From Turneriella sp. (lineage in GTDB: Bacteria; Spirochaetota; Leptospiria; Turneriellales; Turneriellaceae), in NCBI GenBank assembly GCA_019186965.1, contig JABARV010000010.1, positions 1-64,000 on the forward strand: 64,000 nucleotides of DNA, read 5' to 3'. The position numbers and the translations under genes were made by a program. The notes beneath the pieces are model-generated. The model worked only from the letters and a program-made list of their open reading frames with translations, was not told where the DNA came from and searched no databases. Shown piece by piece: positions 49,916 to 58,564 of this stretch (position 1 is its first letter; each line of letters begins with the position of its first letter).

Positions 49916-50860
49916 ATGGTACGTTCTTGTTTGTTACTTCTATTTTTAACTGCCAACATTTATCCTTGGGGTATGCGTGGCCACCGTATTGTTGCGCGTA
50001 TTGCAGAAGGGTATTTAACAGATACCGCACGTGAAAAAATCAATACACTCCTTAAGGGCGAGTCGCTTGCGTATGTATCGAATACTCCTGATCACTTACG
50101 ATCCAATGAAAAATGGCAATGTGCAGATCCACTCCACTATGTAAGCGTTAGTGAAGGCGAAGCATACCAAGCTTCGACCAAAAATGCATCGGGCGATATT
50201 GTACAAGCGCTTATATATTTTGAAGACCTTTTACGTAGCCGCAGTACATCCGACTTGGAGAAACGTAACGCGGTTATTTGGCTCACCCACCTTGTGGGCG
50301 ACATGCACCAACCGTTGCACGTTGGGCGTGCGTGCGACCGTGGAGGTAATACCGTTTCGGTGGCATGGTTTGGTAAAAATTCCAATTTACACAAAGTTTG
50401 GGATTCAGAACTTATTAACCACGAAGAGTTAAGTTTTTCTGAGTATGCGATAGACATCGATAAAAGCAACGAAGAGGAGCGCAGCCGATGGGCGAAGTCA
50501 ACATACCTCAACTGGATTGACGATGCACACTTAAGACAAGAACAAATTTACACATGCTTCGCACAGGATGGTTGTTGTTTTGATAAAAAAAATGGAAAGT
50601 GTGTTTTGGCAAAAACTGTTTTTTCCTCTTGTGGAAAGACAACTCCATCGCCTATTGCATTAAAATACGCGTACGTTGCAAATAACCGCAACCTTCTAAA
50701 CTTACAGCTTTTGAAGGCCGGAGTGCGTTTGGCCGCTCTTTTTAACCGAATTTTTGACGGAACACCGCTTGCTCCAAGCGAAATAGCTATGCGTGAAAAA
50801 ATAAAAAACGAAAGTATCAGGAACAAAATTGGTACCTGTATAAATAACGCGCTGCGGTAG
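49916..50860 (+). CDS. S1/P1-type zinc nuclease
   Basis: 314 residues. The signal peptide (MVRSCLLLLFLTANIYP) would be cut before Trp18, which must be the mature N-terminus because its amino group binds zinc in this family. Further zinc ligands: His23 in WGMRGHRIVA, HYVS, WLTHLVGDMHQPLHVG, then GGNTVSV and LHKVWDSELI. Cys-rich loop CFAQDGCCFDKKNGKC is an insert. Exported, degrades single-stranded DNA or RNA, possibly for nutrient uptake. It reads into mnmH 9 bp later. Confidence 0.9.
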   Translation: MVRSCLLLLFLTANIYPWGMRGHRIVARIAEGYLTDTAREKINTLLKGESLAYVSNTPDHLRSNEKWQCADPLHYVSVSEGEAYQASTKNASGDIVQALIYFEDLLRSRSTSDLEKRNAVIWLTHLVGDMHQPLHVGRACDRGGNTVSVAWFGKNSNLHKVWDSELINHEELSFSEYAIDIDKSNEEERSRWAKSTYLNWIDDAHLRQEQIYTCFAQDGCCFDKKNGKCVLAKTVFSSCGKTTPSPIALKYAYVANNRNLLNLQLLKAGVRLAALFNRIFDGTPLAPSEIAMREKIKNESIRNKIGTCINNALR

Positions 50861-50869
50861 GAAAAACTT

Positions 50870-51871
50870 TTGCCTACGGATTTACCTGTTGCTGAATTTT
50901 TACAGCTTAAAATTCCATACCTTGACGTACGCTCTGAAGGTGAGTTTGCATTAGGGCATATACCTAACGCGGTATCGATGCCGCTTTTTAATAACGAAGA
51001 GCGTGCACAGGTGGGGACGCTCTATAAAAAATCGGGAAGACAAAAGGCTTTGCTCCAAGGGCTTGAATTTGTGGGGCCACGTATGCGCAAATTGGCCGAA
51101 CAGGGTTTAAGTGCGGCACAAAATAACCGTGTCGCTGTGTATTGCTGGCGTGGCGGAATGCGCTCCGCCTCGGTAGCATGGCTCCTTGAAAAAGTGGGGC
51201 TTGAAGTATTTATCCTTAAAGGTGGATATAAAGCGTACCGAAATTTTGCAATCCGCCTTTTTGCAAAGCCGTATCTACTTAAAGTAATTGGTGGAAAAAC
51301 AGGTTCACGAAAAACTCAGCTTTTGGCAACCTTGGTGGAACAAGGAAAAAATGCCATCGATTTAGAGAGCCTTGCAAACCACCGAGGCTCTGCGTTTGGT
51401 TATTTTGGAGAAACACCACAGCCAACGCAAGAACACTTTGAAAACCTGCTTGCGTTTTCACTTTTTAAGTTGCGAGAAAACGAGCCTGTTTTTATTGAAG
51501 ATGAAAGCCGCCTTATTGGGCGTGTGCATATTCCCGACGCATTGTGGAGTCAAATGCGTAACGCAAATGTTATTGTACTTAATTGGCCATTAGAGGCACG
51601 TATTGATTTTTTAACGCATGAATACCAAGAAAATAGTGAAGTTATGAAAAAAAATATTGAAGCGATAAAAAAGCGTTTAGGCGGTGATCGCTATAAAGAA
51701 GCGTTAGCGTATCTTGCGGCAAACGATCGTGCGGGTGTTTGTCGCATTGTGCTCGCGTATTACGACCGTGCGTACGAGTATGGATTATCAAAACGTAACC
51801 CTGGAATGGTTCGGTATGTGGATGGAGAGAAGGCGTTGGCGAATTTTCCGCATTCAATTTTATTTGAGTAA
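50870..51871 (+). CDS. mnmH: tRNA 2-selenouridine synthase MnmH (SelU)
   Basis: 333 residues, TTG start with taggaa upstream. N-terminal rhodanese domain with catalytic Cys92 in VAVYCWRGGMRSAS, then a P-loop domain whose Walker A is GGKTGSRKT (residues 141-149). FEDIRLIGR-like motif appears as FIEDESRLIGRVHIP. Converts 2-thiouridine at U34 of tRNA-Lys, Glu and Gln to 2-selenouridine using selenophosphate from SelD and geranyl as intermediate. In many genomes selD and mnmH are neighbours; here they are 44 kb apart. Confidence 0.95.
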   Translation: MPTDLPVAEFLQLKIPYLDVRSEGEFALGHIPNAVSMPLFNNEERAQVGTLYKKSGRQKALLQGLEFVGPRMRKLAEQGLSAAQNNRVAVYCWRGGMRSASVAWLLEKVGLEVFILKGGYKAYRNFAIRLFAKPYLLKVIGGKTGSRKTQLLATLVEQGKNAIDLESLANHRGSAFGYFGETPQPTQEHFENLLAFSLFKLRENEPVFIEDESRLIGRVHIPDALWSQMRNANVIVLNWPLEARIDFLTHEYQENSEVMKKNIEAIKKRLGGDRYKEALAYLAANDRAGVCRIVLAYYDRAYEYGLSKRNPGMVRYVDGEKALANFPHSILFE

Positions 51872-51960
51872 ATTATTTCTCTCGTCTTTACTGAATTACT
51901 ATATTGCTTATTGAGGAACTTGGCATAAAAAACACGCAAAAGCAGTAATCTGTTTATCCA

Positions 51961-52920
51961 TCACCTATTAATTTTACCTGGCAGAATAAGATTGTATGGA
52001 CGACGCAAAATTTTAGTTCGAAAAAATCTTTCTATCTTTCGAAAAAGTAAAAATATACGCCAGATAAGCGCGTCCTCTTTGTAATACGCGATAATTTCTT
52101 TTTCTGTAATAGATTTAATTTGTGGGTAGTTTTTTTGTAAATATGTATTGGCAATTATCAAAAACGGGGCGATGAGTTCTTGTTTTTTTTCTTTAAATAA
52201 ATTTGCGATTAAATCTATAATTATCAACCTAAAATTGTAGTACCTTGTTACGACATCTTTAAGAAAAAATAGTTTGATAACCCAAACTAACATAGAAGGA
52301 CAAATTCTTAAAAACAAATTTGCATCGAGTTGTTCTGCTCCATTTTTTTTCATTAGTGGCGTACTTGTATCAAGATACCTAAGTGAATCTTTTTTGTTTA
52401 GCGAAAACGACCAGTTAGAAAGTTGGCCATCCAAGCCAATTTCATTTCCAGGATTTTTTGCGTTGTATTTAACGACTTTCGCCATTGTTTCAAGAACTTT
52501 TAGCAACAATGTGTTTGCTTCTTTTATATTTATGGTATGGATTAATTTATGGCAAATGCTTTCTGGAGCAAGTAGTTTTTGGCTAAGGTATAAAACAGGT
52601 TTTCCCTGCCGAGAGGTTACTTTGTGGCAACCATAATCAGGGGTAACAATACCAATTTTACTAAGAATTTCATGGTATTCCAAGTACAACTTTTCGTAAT
52701 AGGTAGCCTCGGCTTCGGTTTCAAATAAAGCCATGCGTTTAAAAGCAATCCCCGCTAAAGGTTTTTCTTTGAATATGAATACCGTAGACATTTCGCCGTA
52801 ACCGATAATTTTTACTGCATGCTTGTTTGTTTCGGGATTTGCCGTATCCAAATTAAGTTCAAAATCCGAAAGGATATTTAGCGCATTTGTAGTAATGCGT
52901 ATTTTATTTGCTTTTGTCAT
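51961..52920 (-). CDS. Protein-kinase-fold protein of unknown function
   Basis: 319 residues. A glycine-loop-like VKIIGYGEMSTVFIFKE with downstream AGIAFKRMA (possible ATP lysine), a catalytic-loop-like GLDGQLSNWSF and a metal-loop-like LRYLDTSTP, in the order of aminoglycoside kinase or RIO-type small-molecule kinases. The His-Arg-Asp core is not canonical. The C-terminal 120 residues are basic and hydrophobic, perhaps membrane-associated. It overlaps the aminotransferase gene by 4 bp, so these act together. Which molecule it phosphorylates is unknown. Confidence 0.55.
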   Translation of the reverse strand: MTKANKIRITTNALNILSDFELNLDTANPETNKHAVKIIGYGEMSTVFIFKEKPLAGIAFKRMALFETEAEATYYEKLYLEYHEILSKIGIVTPDYGCHKVTSRQGKPVLYLSQKLLAPESICHKLIHTINIKEANTLLLKVLETMAKVVKYNAKNPGNEIGLDGQLSNWSFSLNKKDSLRYLDTSTPLMKKNGAEQLDANLFLRICPSMLVWVIKLFFLKDVVTRYYNFRLIIIDLIANLFKEKKQELIAPFLIIANTYLQKNYPQIKSITEKEIIAYYKEDALIWRIFLLFRKIERFFRTKILRRPYNLILPGKINR

Positions 52921-54215
52921 AATATAGAAATAATTCCCTTTATAACGCGGTATTTAATAGATTTCATTTTTTCAAAAGCGGTTTTGAGCGAGTTTACAAG
53001 TTCAAGAACTTCTGCGTCCGTCATAATTAATGGCGGGAGAAATTGCAAAACCTTGGGATCGTTATTTGCGTATACAGCAAAAACACCGCTATCTGCCAAA
53101 GCCTTTAAAAAAGTCCAGCATGTTGGTTTGTCTTTGAAAACTAATCCCATAAAAAGGCCAATTTGTCGGCACTCAATAAAAAAATCGTATTTAGCGGCAA
53201 GAAGTTCAAATTCGCTTTTGAGGTAATCAGCATGGCGGCTTACCCCAGACAAAAAGTCTTTATCAGATGCAATTTCTATAACTTTCATTGCAGCAAAACA
53301 TCCAATTTCACTACCACCAAAAGTAGAAATATGGATAAAGGGATCGTTTTTGAAAATAACTTCAAATTTTTCTCGAAAACAAGTTGCTGTTATGGGATAA
53401 ATTCCGCCAGAAAGTCCTTTGCCTGTAATAAAAATATCGGGTAAAATTTTATAATGTTGAAAACACCAAATTTTTCCTGTGCGTCCAAGGCCAGTTTGGA
53501 TTTCATCTAGTATGAGCAGTATATTTTTTTCGTCGCATAGTTTTCTTACTGCTTTCATGTACTGCCTGGAAAAAATGGGCATACCCAAAGTTGCAGGTAT
53601 AGTTTCCAAAATAAAGCATGCAGTGTTCTCGTCGATAGCGTTTTTTAATGCATCGATATTCCCATGTTCAATTTGCTTAAAATCGGGCATTCGGGTATTA
53701 AAAGGTGCGCTGTACTTTTCTTCACCCGCCGACATTGCGAGCCCGGTATGTCCATGGTAGCCGCCGACAATAGAAATAACTCCCGACTTTTTTGTAAATC
53801 CACGCGCTATTTTAATGGCCAGGTCCATGGCTTCCCCGCCCGAAACACCAAAAATAGTTTTGTACGTTTCTTGTTCGTTTTGGGGTAAGCTTGCATTTAT
53901 ACTTTCATTTATTTTTTCTGCTAGGAGCGCCTTAGGTCCAGAGATAAAGTGGTGGTTACCGATATCGTAATTTTGTAACGCTTCTGTTACAGCAGAAATA
54001 ACCTGTGGATTTCGGTGACCAAGGTTAAAAACCCCGCCATTGCAATGGCAGTTTAGGTATTTTTTTCCTTCTAAATCTGAAAAATAAATGCCTTGCCGCT
54101 TATCCATAACAATATCAAGGCGGTATTTTTCAAAGAACTCAGCTTTGTAACGGGCGACGTATTTTTTATACGACGTTTTAATTTGTTTTTTATTCTGTTT
54201 TTCTGTTTCAGGCAT
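52917..54215 (-). CDS. Class III PLP-dependent aminotransferase
   Basis: 432 residues. Class III features: GxNxGHRNPQVISAV-like GVFNLGHRNPQVISA, VSGGEAMDLAIKIAR, GGYHGHTGLA, ILDEIQTGLGRTG and the PLP-lysine motif ITGKGLSGG. Closest by eye to ornithine/putrescine/4-aminobutyrate-type enzymes, but the substrate cannot be fixed. It overlaps the upstream hydrolase by 8 bp and the downstream kinase-like gene by 4 bp: a translationally coupled trio. Confidence 0.88.
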   Translation of the reverse strand: MPETEKQNKKQIKTSYKKYVARYKAEFFEKYRLDIVMDKRQGIYFSDLEGKKYLNCHCNGGVFNLGHRNPQVISAVTEALQNYDIGNHHFISGPKALLAEKINESINASLPQNEQETYKTIFGVSGGEAMDLAIKIARGFTKKSGVISIVGGYHGHTGLAMSAGEEKYSAPFNTRMPDFKQIEHGNIDALKNAIDENTACFILETIPATLGMPIFSRQYMKAVRKLCDEKNILLILDEIQTGLGRTGKIWCFQHYKILPDIFITGKGLSGGIYPITATCFREKFEVIFKNDPFIHISTFGGSEIGCFAAMKVIEIASDKDFLSGVSRHADYLKSEFELLAAKYDFFIECRQIGLFMGLVFKDKPTCWTFLKALADSGVFAVYANNDPKVLQFLPPLIMTDAEVLELVNSLKTAFEKMKSIKYRVIKGIISIL

Positions 54216-55542
54216 TGATATTGACCATAGAATTTTGTCTTTTGCGGTGGAACTTATAGAAAGGCGAAAAATTGGATTTTAGATTTGCTTTTTCAAGTTT
54301 TTCTGTCCACTCGGCAATTTTGTCAAAGTGCGTTTGCAAACATTCAGAAGAAAATTTATCAAGCTTACCAAAATTTTTCTTTTTAAATAAATCTGACTCG
54401 TGTTTTATAAACGCAGCTTCTATACGATTTCTCTCTGCAAAATATAGCGATGCAGCGTTTTTATAATCTACTAAAGTTTTACGGTGGAGTTTTTCGTGCC
54501 GCCACCACAAAGAAGAATCGGGAAATTCACCGGGCGCTAAAAATTCCTCCGGGGTGATATTTTTTCCAGGAATATAAAAAGGTTTGAACAAAGAGGTGCA
54601 AGGTGCAGCAGTCCCCGTAAACCAAAAGGTAGAAGGTTGTTTTTCTCTAAGTTCTGCCACAAGCGAACCACAGGTTTGGCTTGGAGTAACAAATCCCGTT
54701 GAGTGCATACATACAGAACCCATGCTGGCTTTATTGGGCGCAAAGTTCGAATCACTAATGTTGTGCGTGCGTAGAATTTCCATTGCATCTGCAACGCCAA
54801 AGGTGTTTTGGCGTTCTTTACCGCGCATTAAAGTTGTTTTAGCCCTGCGTTTGCACATGCTAAAGGTGGTAAAAAACCAATCGGAGTAATCACGCGCAAA
54901 ATCGAAATCTACTCCCTTCTTGATAAAATTATTTTTTTCCGCAAAATGGATTAAATCTTTACTTGAAAGATCGTATTCCTTGCCGATTGTAAGTCCGTTT
55001 GAGATAGAATAAAAGTCTTTTACTTTTACGGCTGCCCATTGCTTGCCAGCCGTCTCTAAAACCCAAGCATCTTTTTTATCTGTAATAATATAGCTATTGG
55101 AATAAAACATATTTTTGTCTTTGTAGCCACCGCACGCATCTTGCCCGTATTGTTCTGTCAATTCAGTGATGAGTTCAAGGGCAGCCTCTGCTGTTTTTTT
55201 TCGTTCAAGAGCAAGGCGCAGCATATCCATACCTGTAAGGCCGTTATTTTTTTTCTCTGGCTTTATTTTTGTAAAAACAGCTTCGTTACCAATAACTAAA
55301 CCATGTTGGTTGGCGCCCATTTCTGCGCCCCACATGTGGAAGGGTTTCGATAAAATAACTTCGTAAGATTCTTTTGCTTGAGGAATTTCAATGAAGGTGG
55401 TCTTTAGCGTCTTTTCTTTGTACTTTTTTGCAGCAAAACGCACAAGAGCTTGCGCCTCATTAGGTTCTCTGTCAGAATTCTTTCCAAAAATTATATTTCC
55501 CGAACGCGTAAAATTTTTGTTAGCCACAAAGGTGTCGCACAT
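54208..55542 (-). CDS. C69/secernin-like Ntn-hydrolase (dipeptidase family)
   Basis: 444 residues. Starts MCDTFVANKNFTRSGNIIFG: Cys2 becomes the N-terminal nucleophile after loss of Met, as in peptidase C69/secernin, with GKNSDREPNEAQ following. Other family stretches are MGANQHGLVIGNEAVFT and AWVLETAGKQW. No signal peptide. In other organisms such enzymes cut dipeptides or amide-linked acyl groups. First gene of the operon with the aminotransferase and kinase-like protein, and divergent from the OmpL47-like gene. TTGACA lies 34 nt before its ATG. Confidence 0.85.
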   Translation of the reverse strand: MCDTFVANKNFTRSGNIIFGKNSDREPNEAQALVRFAAKKYKEKTLKTTFIEIPQAKESYEVILSKPFHMWGAEMGANQHGLVIGNEAVFTKIKPEKKNNGLTGMDMLRLALERKKTAEAALELITELTEQYGQDACGGYKDKNMFYSNSYIITDKKDAWVLETAGKQWAAVKVKDFYSISNGLTIGKEYDLSSKDLIHFAEKNNFIKKGVDFDFARDYSDWFFTTFSMCKRRAKTTLMRGKERQNTFGVADAMEILRTHNISDSNFAPNKASMGSVCMHSTGFVTPSQTCGSLVAELREKQPSTFWFTGTAAPCTSLFKPFYIPGKNITPEEFLAPGEFPDSSLWWRHEKLHRKTLVDYKNAASLYFAERNRIEAAFIKHESDLFKKKNFGKLDKFSSECLQTHFDKIAEWTEKLEKANLKSNFSPFYKFHRKRQNSMVNINA

Positions 55543-55609
55543 AAATCAAGGCCGAAACCAAGAATAGAGTTGTCAATAAAATAACGCCAAAAATTTTCTT
55601 ACTTTATCG

Positions 55610-55638
55610 TTGACCGAGTATGCTTTACTTGCACAATA
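55610..55638 (+). promoter_or_regulatory. Leaderless-type promoter of the OmpL47-like gene
   Basis: TTGACC (55610-55615), 17-bp spacer, ACAATA (55633-55638), five bases, ATG 55644. The upstream ATG at 55620 lies inside this promoter, so it is unlikely to be the start. Confidence 0.5.
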
Positions 55639-55643
55639 AAATT

Positions 55644-56525
55644 ATGAGATATTTTGTAGTGGCGGTCTCCATCGTTTTTTCGCTTACCGCACAAGAGGAT
55701 AAAAAACAAGTTACGGATAAAATTTTTTCGATTAACATAGAAATGCCTGAGAATGCAGAATATACAGAAATTGAATTTTCGGATATCAACCTCTCAGAGG
55801 CAAGTGACGAAGATAAAATTTCAGGCGCTCGCGTAAACATTGTGCGCACAAAAGAAAAAATTTTTCGAGAGCGCCTTTCCAGCGAGATCCGGTTTTTTCG
55901 TGTGCGCTCCATCCATAAGACAGGCGTCGCAGGGGCGTATAGCCGCACATACCCTGTAGATGCGTATTTAGTAAAGCCGTACCGCGACGTTACAATTCCT
56001 GTAGTGCAACAGGGACAAACAGAGTACCTCTTGGGAAGCCGCATTGAGCTACCAACACAACCAAACCTCGTTACTAAATATAAAATCGGTGACGGCGAAT
56101 TTATCGAATACCGTGAACCGATTATTTTTGATAAACCCGCTACATACAATATGCTGGTAAACCTTGAGAACGAAAACAAAGAAGTAGTGTTTTCAAAAAA
56201 ATTTATTTTCAAGGTAGAGTTAAACGCGCCTGAAACACGCGCAGTTATCGCGAGCCCCATCCACTCTTCACGCGGCATCATGTTTGGTAAAGAAAGCACG
56301 TTCCTTTTTTTGGTCACCGATAATGAATCAGGGGTTGACAAAACTTTCTTTCGTGTCTTGCCCTTGGGAAAAGAAATTGTTCCCAATTCTAATAGTGAAT
56401 ACAAGAAGCGTTTAACGTACGCAGATTTATGTACGCAAGAAAAAATTACCCTTGTCGAATTTTACTCCACAGACAAAGCAGGCAACAAAGAACACCCGAA
56501 ATCGCAAGTCATTTTTTGTGAGTAG
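55644..56525 (+). CDS. Exported OmpL47-like beta-sandwich protein
   Basis: 293 residues from ATG 55644, with signal peptide MRYFVVAVSIVFSLTA. Several beta-sandwich segments; the last (VTDNESGVDKTFFRVLP and ITLVEFYSTDKAGNKE) has the DxxSGV...YSxDxAGNxE plan of OmpL47-type domains. Surface or periplasmic. It precedes the MNIO fusion gene by 12 bp on the same strand and is therefore its likely operon partner, but it has only two Cys and does not look like an MNIO substrate. Confidence 0.65.
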   Translation: MRYFVVAVSIVFSLTAQEDKKQVTDKIFSINIEMPENAEYTEIEFSDINLSEASDEDKISGARVNIVRTKEKIFRERLSSEIRFFRVRSIHKTGVAGAYSRTYPVDAYLVKPYRDVTIPVVQQGQTEYLLGSRIELPTQPNLVTKYKIGDGEFIEYREPIIFDKPATYNMLVNLENENKEVVFSKKFIFKVELNAPETRAVIASPIHSSRGIMFGKESTFLFLVTDNESGVDKTFFRVLPLGKEIVPNSNSEYKKRLTYADLCTQEKITLVEFYSTDKAGNKEHPKSQVIFCE

Positions 56526-56537
56526 ACTTTTTCCATA

Positions 56538-58169
56538 ATGCTTGGTGTTGGACTTAGGGCGAAGCACTTTCCCCATCTTTTAAAAAAAAGAGCCAAGCTA
56601 GATTTTTTTGAAATTCTTTCTGAAAATTATATAGATACCGAAGGCCGTCCGCTTTCGGTTGTTGAGCGCTTGCGCCGTGACTACCCCATGTGCATGCACG
56701 GGGTTTCACTATCCATTGGCTCCCTAAACGGTGTACGTGCAGATTATTTAAAAAAATTAAAAAACCTCGCAGATAAAATCGAACCTTTTTTAATCTCTGA
56801 TCATTTTTGTTTTACGGGATTAAAAAATTTTAACTCGCACGATTTGCTGCCGCTTCCTTTTACACAAAAGATGGTTAGTGTTTTGGTAAAAAACATCGAT
56901 TATGTACAAAATTTTTTGAAAACAACAATTGCTTTAGAGAACGCTTCGAGTTATCTCTCGTGGCGACAAAGCGAAATGCCGGAGTGGGAGTTTATCAATG
57001 AAGTTGTTCGCCGTAGCGGATGCAAAATTCTTCTCGATGTAAACAATGTTTACGTCAATGCAGTAAATCATCGTTTCAGTGCGGATGTTTTTTTAAACGC
57101 AATTAATCCAACCGATGTCGCCGAAATCCATATTGCAGGTTATAGCGATATGGAGACACACCTTTTCGACACGCACTCGATGCCAGTTTACCCCGTCGTG
57201 TGGAAGCTTTGGGAAAAATACGCGTACCGTTTTGCAAAAACACCTGCAATGGTCGAGCGCGACGACGATATTCCTGCGTTCCCTGCGCTTGAAAGGGAGG
57301 TATTGCGCATGGGGGAACTTCGTAAAAAATCTATTAAAAAAAATAATTTTACGTGCGAAAAACAAAGAACAACCGAAACTAAAAATAAACTTCAAGAAAA
57401 TTTGGCACCTGTTATCGCCAAGGCTTCAAGTGTTGGCGCATTACAGAAAACTTTTCTCGACGATATAAAAAACCAGAGTTTTATATCGCTCGATAAAATT
57501 ACTGCAGGTGGAACTCTCACTCGCAAAGCAGCGCTCCAAGTTTACCACACAGGATATACCGCAAGGCTAAGTAGCGCTCTTGAGTCTACGTACGAAGCGG
57601 TGTGGTACGTTTTAGGAGATAAGCTTTTTTTTAAAGCGTGCAAAGAATATATAAAGAAGTACCCATCGGATACGTATAACCTAAACAGCTATGGAGAGAA
57701 TTTTCCCAAATTTCTTAAAAAACGATTTGTAAAAATGGATTTTTTACCTCACTTAGCGCTTTTTGAGAAAACTTTTTATGGTTTATTTAACGCAAAAAAT
57801 CCCCAAATAAAAAATATCAACTATAACGCTATCGACCCTACAAAAACGGTGTTTAATTTTTTTTCTACAGTACACCTTCTTCACTTTCCATACAAAATTT
57901 TTACGCTATGGAAAAACAGGGCTAAAATTTCCGATGGGTATATTCCCTCACGTTTTGCCGAAGTCGAGTATCTTGTTTTATATAAAATGAACGATGCTGT
58001 TGAAATACAAATTTTAACGCACGAACAATTTCAAATAGCGCAAGCGCTCCACCGAAAAAAATCGCTTGCTGAAGCCCTTAAAGGAATTTCCGCTCCGCCA
58101 AAAAAAATACAAGAGCTGTTTGCGTCGCTTGCACAGCCAGGGATAATTGAATCGTTGTCGACAAAATAA
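56538..58169 (+). CDS. MNIO (DUF692) enzyme fused to a DUF2063 partner domain
   Basis: 543 residues. Residues 1-265 are a multinuclear non-heme iron oxidase of the DUF692 family: His54 in MHGVSLSIGS, His89 in ISDHFCF, Glu134-Asn135 in ALENASSY, Asp167-Asn170 in LLDVNNVYVNA, His178, Glu196/His198 in EIHIAGY, Asp211/His213 in DTHS and Glu240 in VERDDDIP. A linker follows, then residues about 300-540 match the DUF2063 (BufC/HvfC) partner: RKAALQVYHTGYTARLSSAL, TYEAVWYVLGDKLF, LPHLALFE. In known systems these are separate proteins that modify Cys of a peptide precursor. No precursor is next to it. Confidence 0.88.
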   Translation: MLGVGLRAKHFPHLLKKRAKLDFFEILSENYIDTEGRPLSVVERLRRDYPMCMHGVSLSIGSLNGVRADYLKKLKNLADKIEPFLISDHFCFTGLKNFNSHDLLPLPFTQKMVSVLVKNIDYVQNFLKTTIALENASSYLSWRQSEMPEWEFINEVVRRSGCKILLDVNNVYVNAVNHRFSADVFLNAINPTDVAEIHIAGYSDMETHLFDTHSMPVYPVVWKLWEKYAYRFAKTPAMVERDDDIPAFPALEREVLRMGELRKKSIKKNNFTCEKQRTTETKNKLQENLAPVIAKASSVGALQKTFLDDIKNQSFISLDKITAGGTLTRKAALQVYHTGYTARLSSALESTYEAVWYVLGDKLFFKACKEYIKKYPSDTYNLNSYGENFPKFLKKRFVKMDFLPHLALFEKTFYGLFNAKNPQIKNINYNAIDPTKTVFNFFSTVHLLHFPYKIFTLWKNRAKISDGYIPSRFAEVEYLVLYKMNDAVEIQILTHEQFQIAQALHRKKSLAEALKGISAPPKKIQELFASLAQPGIIESLSTK

Positions 58170-58175
58170 TTTATT

Positions 58176-58562
58176 TTATATAACGCCAAGAACCACTAAC
58201 GCTGCCCATGAATATCCAACTGTGGTTATAGTAAAAGAAATTGCAGAGAATACTCCAAAAGGCGACAGTGTTGATTTTTTTATATCGGGTTTAACGGCCA
58301 TGACAAGAAAAAGAAACGGATTTAAAAACGAACCAACGATAATAAGGTGAGCCATGTGTTCGTTCCCTTGGGGGCCTACAATGTGGTACACGACCCAGTT
58401 GAGTATAGCCATTAAAATATAATCAATATGTGCACTTAAGAGGTGCTTTTGGTTTTTGATAACTTTGGGAAAAAATCCTAAGTACTTAACAACAACGAGG
58501 AGCCACGCTAAAAGGAGCGATACAAGAAGAAGTACCGCACCCGATTTAAGCAAAATTTCCAT
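58176..58562 (-). CDS. Small membrane protein, hydroxylaminobenzene-mutase-like
   Basis: 128 residues, four helices (about 6-28, 46-66, 75-93, 105-126). The short conserved-looking motif HLLSAHIDYILMAILNWVVY recalls HabA-like small membrane proteins, but a sure family assignment is not possible by eye. Convergent with the MNIO gene, 6 bp apart; it starts 2 bp after the LysM-FecR stop, so it shares that transcript. Confidence 0.5.
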   Translation of the reverse strand: MEILLKSGAVLLLVSLLLAWLLVVVKYLGFFPKVIKNQKHLLSAHIDYILMAILNWVVYHIVGPQGNEHMAHLIIVGSFLNPFLFLVMAVKPDIKKSTLSPFGVFSAISFTITTVGYSWAALVVLGVI

Positions 58563-58564
58563 AA

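Noticed and set aside
51872-51960. Terminator or small RNA between mnmH and the kinase-like gene
   Set aside because: No stable hairpin or conserved motif could be found in these 89 bp.
55620-55643. Upstream ATG of the OmpL47-like gene
   Set aside because: It lies within the promoter and adds residues in front of a normal signal peptide.
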